Position numbers and translations under genes: made by a program. A stretch of 23,262 bases of DNA from Gp6-AA40 sp046765795. Lineage in GTDB: Bacteria > Acidobacteriota > Vicinamibacteria > Vicinamibacterales > UBA2999. The first letter of the stretch is position 1; every line of letters starts with the position of its first letter. Shown piece by piece: positions 1 through 8,051 of this stretch. The notes below the pieces were generated by a model. It was not told the DNA's origin. It searched no databases and was given only the letters and a program-made list of their open reading frames with translations. Location: the NCBI GenBank assembly GCA_046765795.1, contig JBKPRH010000147.1, forward strand, positions 1-23,262, read 5' to 3'.

Positions 1-2
1 AC

Positions 3-431
3 ACCGTGCCGAAGGTGGACGTCCTCGTCAGTGCCATCTTCCGCTCGCAGACCAATGCGCAGCCGGGCGCCGCAGTGGGCACCAACGGTGCGTCGCGGCC
101 GGCAACCTATCGCATGACGGCCGCGCAGTTCCTCGCCGCAACCGGACGACCGCTGGCTCCCGGGTTGGCCACTCAGGACGTGGACCTGCTGTTGCCAGGT
201 ACTGAGTACGGCGACCGCATCAACACCGTCGACATGCGTTTCGCGAAGATCCTGCGGTTCGGCAGGTACAGGACGAACGTCGGTTTGGACGTCTACAACC
301 TCACGAACTCCAACACGCCGACGACGTACGAGACGGTATACGACCCGGCGACCAACGGCGCGCGATGGATGCAGCCGACGGCCGTGCTGCTGCCGCGATT
401 CGTGCGCTTCAACATACAGGTGGATTTCTAA
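3..431 (+). CDS. TonB-dependent receptor, C-terminal fragment (5' end outside window)
   Basis: This is the last part of an outer-membrane beta-barrel receptor, probably of the Oar-like, carboxypeptidase-regulatory-domain type common in Acidobacteriota. Such receptors import or bind large substrates using TonB energy. The frame is open from base 3 with no credible start; the GTG at 6 is internal. The fragment has the alternating pattern of barrel strands, including a typical penultimate strand around VGLDVYNLTNS (a segment usual in this family) and a final strand ending NIQVDF, whose C-terminal aromatic residue is the usual signal for BAM-dependent barrel insertion. Plug domain, TonB box and signal peptide lie outside the window, so substrate cannot be inferred. 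It is convergent with the dehydrogenase gene at 482-2443 and separated from it by a strong hairpin. Confidence 0.82.
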   Translation, partial: TVPKVDVLVSAIFRSQTNAQPGAAVGTNGASRPATYRMTAAQFLAATGRPLAPGLATQDVDLLLPGTEYGDRINTVDMRFAKILRFGRYRTNVGLDVYNLTNSNTPTTYETVYDPATNGARWMQPTAVLLPRFVRFNIQVDF

Positions 432-439
432 GAGACGCG

Positions 440-469
440 GGAGTGAGCCGCAGCGCTGCGGCTCACTCC
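440..469. terminator. Perfect 30-bp palindrome between convergent genes, likely bidirectional terminator
   Basis: The left arm GGAGTGAGCCGCAGC is followed directly by its exact reverse complement. It starts 8 bp after the receptor stop codon and ends 12 bp before the stop of the converging dehydrogenase gene. No run of T follows on either strand, so it may stop transcription through the stem alone or with Rho, or protect the 3' ends of both transcripts. Confidence 0.65.
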
Positions 470-481
470 GAGTTTCGCGAT

Positions 482-2443
482 TTACGGCAACGCGAAGGCG
501 ACGAACTCGGCAGCGTGCTGCTGACCGCCGATTGCGAACACCACATACTGCTTGCCGCGGTGCATGTACGTCATCGGAGCGCCGGTCGCTCCCGCCTCCA
601 GCTCCGTCGTCCACACGAGCTCGCCCGTCGCCTTGTCGAATGCGCTGAACTGCTTCCCGCCGAAACCGGGAGGCGTACCGACGGTGATTTGATCGCCGAC
701 GGTCGCAAAGATCAGTGTCTTGGTGGCGATCACCCCGGACCGCGTCGCATTGCCGAGCGGCCCCAGTTTGAGGTGCGCGATGGCGAGATGATTGCGCGGG
801 CCATCGCCGTTCGGTGCGGTCCACACCTTGTCACCGCGATTCAGATCGAGCGCGGTAATCCGGCCATAGGGAGGCTTGATCAACGGCAACCCGCGGGGCC
901 CGACGATGCGGGTGTTCTGCGAGACGCGATATCGCAAGTTCGATGACTCGGGGTTGCCGGGCATCACATTCTGGGCGATTGGACCGGTCATGGACGGCAC
1001 ATACAACCTTCCGGTCTCGGGATCGAAAGCGGCTCCGGTCCAGTCGGCGCCACCAACTGTTCCGGGCATCTGAATCGTTCCCTGCTTGCCGTTCGACCCG
1101 GCCTCGGGGAGCGACCCGGGTGTGAATATCGGACCCAGCACGTACTGCCTCGCGATCGCGAGGGCCTCGGCCCGCAGTTCCGGCGTGAAGTCGATCAGAT
1201 CATCCTCGGTAATCCCTTGCCGATCGAAAGCCGGTGGCTTCGTTGGAAATGGCTGTGTGCGTGACGCTCGTTCTCCGGGGACTGTCGCAGATGGAACGGG
1301 GCGTTCCTCGATCGGCCACACTGGCGTGCCCGTCACGCGGTCGAAAACATATGTGAACGCCTGCTTGGTGACCTGGACGACCGCCTTGATCCTCCGGCCC
1401 TCGACGGTGAGGTCCGCAAGTATCGGCGCAGCCGGGTTGTCGTAATCGAAGATGTCGTGATGAACGGTCTGGAAATACCACACGCGTTTGCCGGTCGTGA
1501 CGTCGAGACAGACCAGCGAGGTGCTGAACAAGTTGTTCCCGAGACGATGGCCGCCGTAGTAGTCACTGGTCGCGCTGGTCGTCGGCAGATAGACGTAGCC
1601 GAGGTCCTCGTCAGCGCTCATCATCGACCACACGTTGGCCGCGCCCGTGTAGGCCCACGATTCGCGTTCCCAGGTGTCGGCGCCGGGCTCGCCAGCCCCC
1701 TGCGGGATGGGATTCCACGTCCACCGCAATGTGCCGGAGCGGACGTCGAATGCGCGCACGACGCCGGGCGCGCCATCCATCCTCGTGGCGAAATCCTGCT
1801 CGGTCATCGCGGAGCCGATCACGACAACGTCGCGGACGATGAGCGGTGGGGCACTCCAACGCCAGCCTCGAGCGCGCGGGTCGAGTCCTGCTGAGAGGTC
1901 CACTCGACCGCCCGTGCCGAAGGACGGTACGGGTTCGCCAGTCTTCGCGTCGAGCGCGTAGAGATACTGGTTGCGATAGGTGAGGATGCGATGCTCCTTC
2001 CCGTCGCTCCAATACGCGACGCCACGCAGGCTCGCCGATCCGCGCAGCGGGTCGTCACCGGGCTTTTGTATCCACATCGTGTTGCCCGTTGCTGGGTCGA
2101 ACGCCTCGGCGAGGCCGAGTCCGTTCGAGGCGTAGAGCACGCCATCCACCATGATCGGAGTCGAGCGAAAGTTGTTGTTCGGGCGAAGCGCAGGCGACAG
2201 AGGGATGTCGGGCGGCGTGTGCGAGCGGCGCCACGCGATTTTCAACTGTCCGACGTTCGCCCTGTTGATCTGATCGAGTGGCGAGTACTTTGTGGCCGCG
2301 TTATCGGCGGAGTACGTGCGCCACTGCCCATCGCTTGTCCCGGAAGACACCGCGTGGACTGCAATGGCGCCCACGAGCGCGGCGGCAGCACACATCCCGC
2401 CCAGCCAACGGTTCTGCCCTTGATATCCGCGTGACGCGGTCAT
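482..2443 (-). CDS. PQQ-dependent dehydrogenase (quinoprotein, beta-propeller)
   Basis: This is probably a periplasmic or membrane-anchored quinoprotein that oxidises an alcohol, sugar or aldehyde with PQQ and passes electrons to the respiratory chain. It has 653 residues. A hydrophobic stretch at about 16-32 serves as signal or anchor. The mature protein opens with the family hallmark: WRTYSADNAATKYSP from residue 41, then QINRANV. The rest carries propeller-blade motifs such as RVWYFQTVHHDIFDYD, GGADWTGAAFDPETGRLYVPS and a final blade ending near AFALP. No cytochrome c CxxCH motif is visible, so this is a simple quinoprotein rather than a quinohaemoprotein. The start is well supported: AAGGAG (2451-2456 on the minus strand) lies 7 nt before the ATG. 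Substrate cannot be assigned. PQQ biosynthesis genes are not in the window. Confidence 0.9.
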   Translation of the reverse strand: MTASRGYQGQNRWLGGMCAAAALVGAIAVHAVSSGTSDGQWRTYSADNAATKYSPLDQINRANVGQLKIAWRRSHTPPDIPLSPALRPNNNFRSTPIMVDGVLYASNGLGLAEAFDPATGNTMWIQKPGDDPLRGSASLRGVAYWSDGKEHRILTYRNQYLYALDAKTGEPVPSFGTGGRVDLSAGLDPRARGWRWSAPPLIVRDVVVIGSAMTEQDFATRMDGAPGVVRAFDVRSGTLRWTWNPIPQGAGEPGADTWERESWAYTGAANVWSMMSADEDLGYVYLPTTSATSDYYGGHRLGNNLFSTSLVCLDVTTGKRVWYFQTVHHDIFDYDNPAAPILADLTVEGRRIKAVVQVTKQAFTYVFDRVTGTPVWPIEERPVPSATVPGERASRTQPFPTKPPAFDRQGITEDDLIDFTPELRAEALAIARQYVLGPIFTPGSLPEAGSNGKQGTIQMPGTVGGADWTGAAFDPETGRLYVPSMTGPIAQNVMPGNPESSNLRYRVSQNTRIVGPRGLPLIKPPYGRITALDLNRGDKVWTAPNGDGPRNHLAIAHLKLGPLGNATRSGVIATKTLIFATVGDQITVGTPPGFGGKQFSAFDKATGELVWTTELEAGATGAPMTYMHRGKQYVVFAIGGQQHAAEFVAFALP

Positions 2444-2528
2444 CGGCCAGCTCCTTCCGTCCTGATTCCGTCTGTGGATGCGAGTGGAGAAGTCGGTCCG
2501 GCGCGCAGGATATCACCTGGAAGGTCGG

Positions 2529-2542
2529 CATAATACGCGTGA
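2529..2542 (+). promoter_or_regulatory. Possible -10 element for the 2542 methyltransferase gene
   Basis: CATAAT at 2529-2534 matches five of six bases of the sigma-70 -10 consensus. It would place the transcription start at about 2541, next to the GTG-ATG of the following gene, implying a leaderless mRNA. No convincing -35 is visible, and the only purine-rich stretch (GGAAGG, 2519-2524) is too far from the ATG for a normal ribosome binding site. The 98-bp spacer 2444-2541 also holds the Shine-Dalgarno of the divergent dehydrogenase gene. Confidence 0.25.
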
Positions 2543-3228
2543 TGAAGAAACGCATTCCCATCGCTGCCGGCCTGGCCGCGGTGCTGCTGTCCGGCTACTT
2601 CGCGATTACTGCCGTCAACCAGCAGCTCTTGACCAACACGTTCAATCGCATCTACGCGGAAGGAACGTGGGGCAGGGACGTCGCAGGCAAGGGAACCAGC
2701 GGCACGGGATCGACCTTAGAGATCACGCGCGAATATCGCGCCTACCTCGAAGACTTCATCAAGACGCACAACATCAAGTCCGTCGTCGATGCCGGCTGTG
2801 GGGATTGGACCTTCTCGAGCGCGATCGACTGGAACGGCGCGAGCTACCTCGGGGTCGACATCGCATCGGATGTCATCGCGACCGTGCGCGCCAAGCACGA
2901 GAAAGCCAATATCAAGTTTCAGGTCGGCGACATCACCGACGATCTCCCCGCTGCGGACCTGCTGATCTCCAAAGACGTCCTCCAGCATCTCTCCAATGAG
3001 CTGGTTCACAACTTCATCGAGAACAACCTGAGGAAGGGGAAATACAAGTGGGTCATTCTGACGAATGACCGCGGCAACAGGAACTCGGACGTCGAGAGCG
3101 GGGGATACCGAGCGATTGATCTCTCCGCCCCTCCGTTTGATGTGAAGGGGCTCGTCGATCTGCCGATCAAGTTCGGCAACGAGACTACGAAGATCACTTC
3201 GGTGCTCGACCTCACGCAACAGCCGTGA
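2542..3228 (+). CDS. Class I SAM-dependent methyltransferase with N-terminal membrane/signal segment
   Basis: The protein has 228 residues. Residues 1-25 (KKR, then a long hydrophobic run) look like a signal peptide or a single membrane helix. The remainder is a Rossmann methyltransferase: a pre-domain SGTGS at 53-57, SAM motif I VVDAGCGDW at 81-89, an acidic residue D106 that should bind the ribose, and DVLQHL at 145-150. The SGxGS-plus-VDAGCGDW pattern is seen in methyltransferases that often act on glycans or small molecules, but the acceptor is unknown here. The frame stays open upstream to 2278, but that part overlaps the divergent gene. ATG 2542 begins the first sensible leader, and GTG 2539 is an alternative. 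It is convergent with the permease gene, with 45 bp between the stop codons. Confidence 0.8.
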   Translation: MKKRIPIAAGLAAVLLSGYFAITAVNQQLLTNTFNRIYAEGTWGRDVAGKGTSGTGSTLEITREYRAYLEDFIKTHNIKSVVDAGCGDWTFSSAIDWNGASYLGVDIASDVIATVRAKHEKANIKFQVGDITDDLPAADLLISKDVLQHLSNELVHNFIENNLRKGKYKWVILTNDRGNRNSDVESGGYRAIDLSAPPFDVKGLVDLPIKFGNETTKITSVLDLTQQP

Positions 3229-3273
3229 GCGGAGGATGACGGAGCACACGGATCATTCTCTGGAGTCGCGCGC

Positions 3274-5997
3274 TTAGCTATCCCGCAATACTTCGGTCGG
3301 ATTGATTCGTGACGCACGGTGAGCGGGGAGCCAACCCGCGATCGCGCCGACCGTCGTCAGCGTGAGTGCGGCAGTCACCAGCGTAGCCTCGTCGCGCGGC
3401 CGGAGGTCGTAGAGGAGACTCGCGATGAATTGCGAGGACCATACGCTCACTGCCGTGCCGATAATCACCCCGAGCGCGACGAGCATGAAGACTCGCACCA
3501 GCACCAACCGCAGCACGCCCGATGGCTCCGCTCCGAGCGCCATCCGAATGCCGATTTCGGCTCGTCGTCTTGTGACCGCGTACGACGTCACGCCATAGAG
3601 ACCGAGCGCTGCGAGCAGCAGGGCGAGCGCACCGAAGAACCCCGAGAGCAGGGCGACCAGGCGCTCCCGAGTGAGCGATGCGTCGATCCGGTCTTGGAGC
3701 GGTCGGAATGTCAACGCGAGATTGCGATCGACCGCTGTCAGCGCAGCCGCCACACGAGGTGCCAGCAAGGCGGGCGACGCATCGGACGAACGAACGCTGA
3801 TGTTGACGGTGGGCGTCGGACCGCGACCGACACCATCGGGTTGCGCTAACGGTATGTAGATAGTCGGCCGTACTCCATCACGCACGGATACGTACACCGT
3901 GTCTCGTACGACTCCGACGATCGTTCTTGGCGGAGTTTCCAAGAGTTTGACCGTTTTTCCTATCGGGTTCCGGTTGGATAAGAACTTGCGCACATAGGCC
4001 TCGTTGACCAGCGCGACCGGAAGTGCTCCCTGAGTATCCCTGCCGTCGATGTCGCGGCCGGCGCGGATCGTCGTGCCGTACGTGGCAAACCATCCCGGCG
4101 TGATCTGATTGAGCATCGTCATCCGCGAGTTCCAGAACGGCACTGGACCAGGCTCGGGTACGGAAGGCGGTGCGCCGGTCGGGTCGAGAAGGCCAAGGTT
4201 GAAACCATCGCCGACCGGCGGCGACAGTGACCCACTCGCACGTGCGACACCAGGCACCGCAGCGACAGCTGAGACGAGCTGGTGATAGAAAGGAATGCGA
4301 CCATTCGGATCGACCGACGCACGCGTCGCGTCCACTCGGACGGTGAGGACGCGATCGCTATCAAACCCCAGCGGCAGCGTCGCGAGTCGTTCGAAGGTCC
4401 CCACCAAAAGACCCGCCGCCACGATGAGCACCATGGACGATGCCACCTGGGCGACCACGAGGCCGCCGGCCAGACGTGTGCGCGTGTCGCCGAGGGCGCC
4501 GCGACTCTGTTCCTTGAGCGCGTCGATCGGTGCGACCTTGGTCGCTCTGAATGCCGGCACGATTCCGAACAGTACGGCCGTTACCCCAGTGACCGCGATC
4601 GTGAAGGCGAGCACGCGCCAATCCAGCGAGAGATCGAGCATCACCCGTGTGACCGAGGTCGACAACTGCGCGACCAGCAGTGGACTGGCCCATCTCGCAA
4701 ACACGAGTCCGGCCAACGCGCCGATCCCGGCGAGGAGGAGCGCTTCGACCAGCAGAAGCCGCACGAGACGCCAGCGCGTCGCTCCGAGCGCCAGACGCAG
4801 ACTCAATTCATGCCGCCGCGCCGTCGTCCGTGCCATGAGCAGGTTGGCGATGTTGCCGCAGGCGATCAGCAAAACGAGGCCGACGATGCCAAGCGTCACG
4901 AGAAGGGGCTGCTCGTATCGTTGACGCAGTCGCGATGTGCCCAGGGGCGCGGGAACGAGCGCGAGCGGAGCCGCATGCGGATCTCGCGGCGGCATCGTTG
5001 ACGGCTTCGCATTGGAGGCCTCGCGGATCTGTGACTCCACCGAGCGCAGAAGAGTGGTAGCCGCTTCCGCCGATTGTCCGGGCTTCAGCCGGACCATGAT
5101 CCACAGCCACACCGCCCGGTCGATGTTCGCGTCTTTCCCGCGGATCAATCGGTTCGCGTTGAGCGGAACAGCGACGTCGAACGACCGTCCAACTTCTGCA
5201 CCGAAGAACTCGGGAGGTGTGACACCGATGATGGTGAACGGGACGCGCTCGATGACCAGCGACGTGCCGATGACGTTGGCGTCCCCACCGAAACGGCGTT
5301 GCCACATTCCATAACTGATGACCGCCACCGGACCATCCGGGCCGCCACCTCGCACATCGTCGCGTGCAGTGAATGTGCGGCCAAGGAGCGCGGGCACGCC
5401 AAACGTCGAGAAGAAATCGCCGCTGACATACAAACCGTCGGCCGGTTGCATTTCTCCGCCGGCCGTTGACAGATTCAGGCGCTCATCCGACCACGCGACC
5501 GCCCCGTCGAACATCTGCGATGCGTGCCTCCGTGTCTCTTCCCAGAGCGCGTACGTCCAGGCCGGTGTGCTCCCTCCGGTCGTTGCCGCAGCGGTCGACA
5601 GCGTCACGAGACGCTCTGGGGCAGCGACCGGCAGCGTGCGGAGCAGCAGGCTGTTGACGAGGGAGAAGATCGCGGTGTTCGCGCCGATGCCGAGGGCCAG
5701 TGAAAGAATCGCGACTCCCGTCACGATCGGAGCGGCGCGGAGCACGCGAGCGGCCACACGCACGTCCTGGACACAGTCGACCAGCCATGGGAGGAGTTTG
5801 ACGTCGCGGCTCTCCTCGCGAAGCCGCAGACGATTGCCGAATGCGCGCCTGGCATGGGTCTCAGCCTCCTTCGGCGACAGACCCGCGGCGACCAGCTCGT
5901 TGATCCGGCACTCGAGATGAAAGGCGGCTTCCTCGTCCAGCGCGCTATCCACACTGGACGGCCGGAACACATTTGCGAGACGCGACAGCCAGGACAT
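3274..5997 (-). CDS. ABC transporter permease, ADOP (permease-prefix) / MacB-FtsX type
   Basis: This is a large permease of 907 residues. The N-terminal prefix at about 1-80 includes SPKEAETHARRAFGN (41-55), typical of the Acidobacterial 'ADOP' family. It is followed by a membrane helix at about 90-115 (SLALGIGANTAIFSL), a periplasmic MacB-like domain, an FtsX bundle of three helices at about 370-490, then a second periplasmic domain and a last FtsX bundle at about 785-900. It is thus a fused, duplicated MacB-type permease. These proteins lack their own ATPase and are thought to act as mechanotransmission efflux or signalling permeases; no ATP-binding subunit is encoded nearby. GAGG (6004-6007 on the minus strand) lies 6 nt before the ATG and overlaps the stop codon of padR, so the two genes are translationally adjacent and almost certainly co-transcribed. 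Confidence 0.92.
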   Translation of the reverse strand: MSWLSRLANVFRPSSVDSALDEEAAFHLECRINELVAAGLSPKEAETHARRAFGNRLRLREESRDVKLLPWLVDCVQDVRVAARVLRAAPIVTGVAILSLALGIGANTAIFSLVNSLLLRTLPVAAPERLVTLSTAAATTGGSTPAWTYALWEETRRHASQMFDGAVAWSDERLNLSTAGGEMQPADGLYVSGDFFSTFGVPALLGRTFTARDDVRGGGPDGPVAVISYGMWQRRFGGDANVIGTSLVIERVPFTIIGVTPPEFFGAEVGRSFDVAVPLNANRLIRGKDANIDRAVWLWIMVRLKPGQSAEAATTLLRSVESQIREASNAKPSTMPPRDPHAAPLALVPAPLGTSRLRQRYEQPLLVTLGIVGLVLLIACGNIANLLMARTTARRHELSLRLALGATRWRLVRLLLVEALLLAGIGALAGLVFARWASPLLVAQLSTSVTRVMLDLSLDWRVLAFTIAVTGVTAVLFGIVPAFRATKVAPIDALKEQSRGALGDTRTRLAGGLVVAQVASSMVLIVAAGLLVGTFERLATLPLGFDSDRVLTVRVDATRASVDPNGRIPFYHQLVSAVAAVPGVARASGSLSPPVGDGFNLGLLDPTGAPPSVPEPGPVPFWNSRMTMLNQITPGWFATYGTTIRAGRDIDGRDTQGALPVALVNEAYVRKFLSNRNPIGKTVKLLETPPRTIVGVVRDTVYVSVRDGVRPTIYIPLAQPDGVGRGPTPTVNISVRSSDASPALLAPRVAAALTAVDRNLALTFRPLQDRIDASLTRERLVALLSGFFGALALLLAALGLYGVTSYAVTRRRAEIGIRMALGAEPSGVLRLVLVRVFMLVALGVIIGTAVSVWSSQFIASLLYDLRPRDEATLVTAALTLTTVGAIAGWLPAHRASRINPTEVLRDS

Positions 5998-6006
5998 ACC
6001 GTGCCT

Positions 6007-6336
6007 CTATGCGTGCTTGAGCACGTGATTGACGGCGTTGGTGATCGATCGCCACCGTTCGCGTTCGACATCGAGCTGTTTCCGTCCGGCAGCCGTGATC
6101 TCGTAGGCACGCGCACGGCGGTTGTGCTCGGTGGTGATCATGCGCGCTTTGATCCAGCCTGCCTCCTCCATGCGATGCAGTGCCGGATACAACGAGCCTT
6201 CTTCGACGCGAAGGTCGTCGGAGAGTTCATGAATGCGTGACGTAATGGCGTAGCCGTGCAGCGGTCCTCGTCGCGCGAGCACATTCAGCACGAGCAGTGG
6301 TAAGGAGCCCTGGAGCGTATCGGGGCGTGTCGTCAT
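6007..6336 (-). CDS. PadR family transcriptional regulator
   Basis: This is a small winged-helix repressor of 109 residues in the PadR-s1/PF03551 style. Family signatures are GPLHGYAI at 24-31, the recognition region EEGSLYPALHRMEEAGWI at about 45-62, and the wing HNRRARAYEITAAGRKQL at about 71-88. A short C-terminal helix allows dimerisation. It lies 9 bp upstream of the ADOP permease and is a standard partner of that family, so it most likely represses its own operon and responds to a small ligand or stress. Two palindromes 18-56 bp upstream of its start (6354-6392) are good candidate operators. No ribosome binding site is obvious before the ATG. Confidence 0.92.
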   Translation of the reverse strand: MTTRPDTLQGSLPLLVLNVLARRGPLHGYAITSRIHELSDDLRVEEGSLYPALHRMEEAGWIKARMITTEHNRRARAYEITAAGRKQLDVERERWRSITNAVNHVLKHA

Positions 6337-6353
6337 ACAGTGTGCAAGGCAGT

Positions 6354-6392
6354 TACTGAGCGAGCTCAGTATGATACTTAGCGAGCTTAGTA
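6354..6392. promoter_or_regulatory. Two tandem 18-bp palindromes, probable PadR operator
   Basis: The first site, TACTGAGCGAGCTCAGTA (6354-6371), is a perfect palindrome of 8-bp arms around GA. The second, TACTTAGCGAGCTTAGTA (6375-6392), is the same site with one mismatched pair. Their equivalent bases are exactly 21 bp apart, two helical turns, so two dimers would bind the same DNA face. The outer ATACT/AGTAT half-sites resemble the ATAC...GTAT form of PadR operators. A further half-site-like ATACTGA occurs at 6402-6408. The sites sit between padR and the divergent DUF4159 gene and could control both. Confidence 0.6.
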
Positions 6393-6406
6393 TGACGGAC
6401 TATACT
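6378..6406 (+). promoter_or_regulatory. Candidate promoter toward the DUF4159 gene
   Basis: TATACT at 6401-6406 is a good -10 match. TTAGCG at 6378-6383, 17 bp upstream, is a weak -35 match (3 of 6). The -35 position falls inside the second palindrome, so a repressor bound there should block this promoter. The transcription start would be near 6413, giving a leader of about 100 nt before ATG 6512. Confidence 0.35.
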
Positions 6407-6511
6407 GACGCCGCGAAGAGGTGTCAATCGTCGTCAGCGTGCCGCTGAAATCTGGTCCGGCCAGCTGGAGTGTCGCGCACGGGCCCCATGGGCGTAGACT
6501 ACGATGCATCC

Positions 6512-7333
6512 ATGCCGCGCCGGTCTGTTGGCATCGCCGTCGTGCTTGCGCTCGTTGTCGTCAGCGGAGCGGTGTCACTGGCGCAGCGGTTCGGTGTCTT
6601 CGAAGGCGCCGGTGCCGGCATTCGGACTCCTCCGAAGGACTTCAGCGACGGTCGATTCAGCGTCTGCAAATGGATGTTCCGCAGCGATCGGTCCGAGCCC
6701 GGCGGCATCGGGTGGAGCACCGACTACCCCTTTGGCGAAATCAACCTGCTCACTCGCATCTCGGAATTCACCAACACTCGCGTCAGCCGGAACGGCGTCA
6801 ATGTCAACTACTGGGTCGTGCGGCTCACCGACGATCAGTTGTTCGAGTGTCCGATCCTGATTGGCTCGGACGTGGGTACAGCGACGATGTCAAAGGCGGA
6901 GATGGAGCGCTTACGAGAGTACCTGCTCAAGGGCGGGTTCCTCTGGGTGGACGACTTCTGGGGCACGCCAGCCTGGGATCAGTGGGCCGGCTTGATCAGG
7001 CGTGTGCTGCCGGAGTTCCAGATTGTTGACGTGGCACCGGGAGATCCGATCCGACACACACTCTTCAACGTCACCGAGGTGAAGCAGATACCCAGCATCT
7101 TCTCGTGGGGCGGACCCGGCAGCGATCCGCGTGAGCGGGGAAGTGACAGCCCCCATGCCGACTTCCGCGCCATCGCCGATGGCCACGGGCGCATCATGGT
7201 GGTGATGACGCACAACACGGACATCGGCGACTCGATGGAGCGGGAGGGAGACGATCCCGCGTACTTCGCCGAGTTCTCACCCGAGGGTTACGCGTTGGCC
7301 TCGAACATCGTGGTGTATGCGTTGACCCATTAA
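6512..7333 (+). CDS. DUF4159 domain-containing secreted protein
   Basis: The protein has 273 residues. A signal peptide is clear (MPRR, then a hydrophobic core to about residue 22, ending SLAQ). The body is the DUF4159 fold, related to glutamine-amidotransferase-like Rossmann domains. It includes a conserved start (DFSDGRFSVCKWMFRSD), a GWSTDYPFGEINLL segment, the strand-turn LREYLLKGGFLWVDDFWGT, and a late segment MVVMTHNTDIGDSME. DUF4159 proteins often occur near MoxR/BatA-type genes and TPR proteins in Bacteroidota and Acidobacteriota, but their function is not established; none of those partners is adjacent here. In-frame starts at 6470 and 6488 exist, but ATG 6512 gives a proper signal peptide. 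Transcription may be under the PadR operator region. Confidence 0.85.
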   Translation: MPRRSVGIAVVLALVVVSGAVSLAQRFGVFEGAGAGIRTPPKDFSDGRFSVCKWMFRSDRSEPGGIGWSTDYPFGEINLLTRISEFTNTRVSRNGVNVNYWVVRLTDDQLFECPILIGSDVGTATMSKAEMERLREYLLKGGFLWVDDFWGTPAWDQWAGLIRRVLPEFQIVDVAPGDPIRHTLFNVTEVKQIPSIFSWGGPGSDPRERGSDSPHADFRAIADGHGRIMVVMTHNTDIGDSMEREGDDPAYFAEFSPEGYALASNIVVYALTH

Positions 7334-7348
7334 AGGACGCGAGGGCCT

Positions 7349-7373
7349 GGTCTCACGGCGATTTCGTGAGACC
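7349..7373. terminator. Hairpin between convergent genes, likely bidirectional terminator
   Basis: A 9-bp perfect stem, GGTCTCACG (7349-7357) with CGTGAGACC (7365-7373), encloses a 7-nt loop. It lies 15 bp after the DUF4159 stop and 21 bp before the stop of the converging methyltransferase gene. There is no T-run on either side. Confidence 0.6.
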
Positions 7374-7394
7374 CCGCCTCCCACACGCGGTCGC

Positions 7395-8051
7395 CTATCC
7401 GACGCTCGGGTTAGTTCGTATGATTGTCGCGAACCAGGCCGGTGCGCCGCCTTTGTGGTATCTCGTCTGAATGCGATCCGGTTCGATGGCGGCGACGTGC
7501 CATCCAGTGCGGGGGTTGAACGCCGCTCTCAGTTGTTCGTGACTGACGGGATGCGGGCCAGTATCGGGACCATCGTCACTGAAGCACAACACGTACACGG
7601 TCCCACCGTGTTGCGTTACCGACGCGAGACTCGCCACGTATCGGAGTCGCTCGTCGTCATCGAAGGTGTGGAACAGTCCGCAGTCCAGCACAGTCTCAAA
7701 GCTGCGCCCTAAGCATTCCAGGTGGAACGCGTCGGCCGCAGCGAACTCAACCGCAATCCCACGCCGGCCAACCTTCTCTCGGGCGATCGCCAATGCGGTC
7801 TCAGCCACGTCGACACCCACAACCGACAATCCCAACGACGCAAGGTGAAGAGCGTTCTCGCCGGTCCCGCAGCCCGCATCGAGCACGGGTCCGGTGAATC
7901 CACCTTTTGATGCCACACGCACGATTGCAGACTGCGGCTGGCCAATATCCCAAGGCGCAGGTCCGTCGTAGTACGACGCGTCCCAGGGCAACCCCGTCAT
8001 ACGTTCGTGACTGGTAGGGTCACGACCGCTGAACGGATCTTCGTTGTCCAT
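7395..8051 (-). CDS. Class I SAM-dependent methyltransferase (soluble)
   Basis: This is a cytoplasmic methyltransferase of 218 residues in the Methyltransf_25/thiopurine-methyltransferase-like group. The opening YYDGPAPWDIGQPQ (27-40) is a characteristic entry segment of this small-molecule group. SAM motif I is VLDAGCGTGEN (56-66), the acidic ribose-binding residue is D81 in GVDVAE, and a later strand has DCGLFHTFDDDER. Related proteins are annotated as tellurite- or thiol-detoxifying methyltransferases, but the substrate here is not evident. The start at 8051 has a weak AGG-containing upstream region; a shorter form could begin at Met18 (MTGLPWD). It lies 124 bp downstream of the pseudoprotease gene on the same strand and could be a separate unit. 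Confidence 0.85.
   Translation of the reverse strand: MDNEDPFSGRDPTSHERMTGLPWDASYYDGPAPWDIGQPQSAIVRVASKGGFTGPVLDAGCGTGENALHLASLGLSVVGVDVAETALAIAREKVGRRGIAVEFAAADAFHLECLGRSFETVLDCGLFHTFDDDERLRYVASLASVTQHGGTVYVLCFSDDGPDTGPHPVSHEQLRAAFNPRTGWHVAAIEPDRIQTRYHKGGAPAWFATIIRTNPSVG

Noticed and set aside
3229..3273. Terminator between the 2542 methyltransferase and the permease gene
   Set aside because: I looked for a hairpin in the 45-bp convergent gap and found no stem of useful length.
4282..5001. Plus-strand open frame of 239 codons within the permease gene
   Set aside because: It is antisense to the ADOP permease, whose membrane helices and FtsX domains are unambiguous; the product is an Arg/Glu/His-rich shadow.
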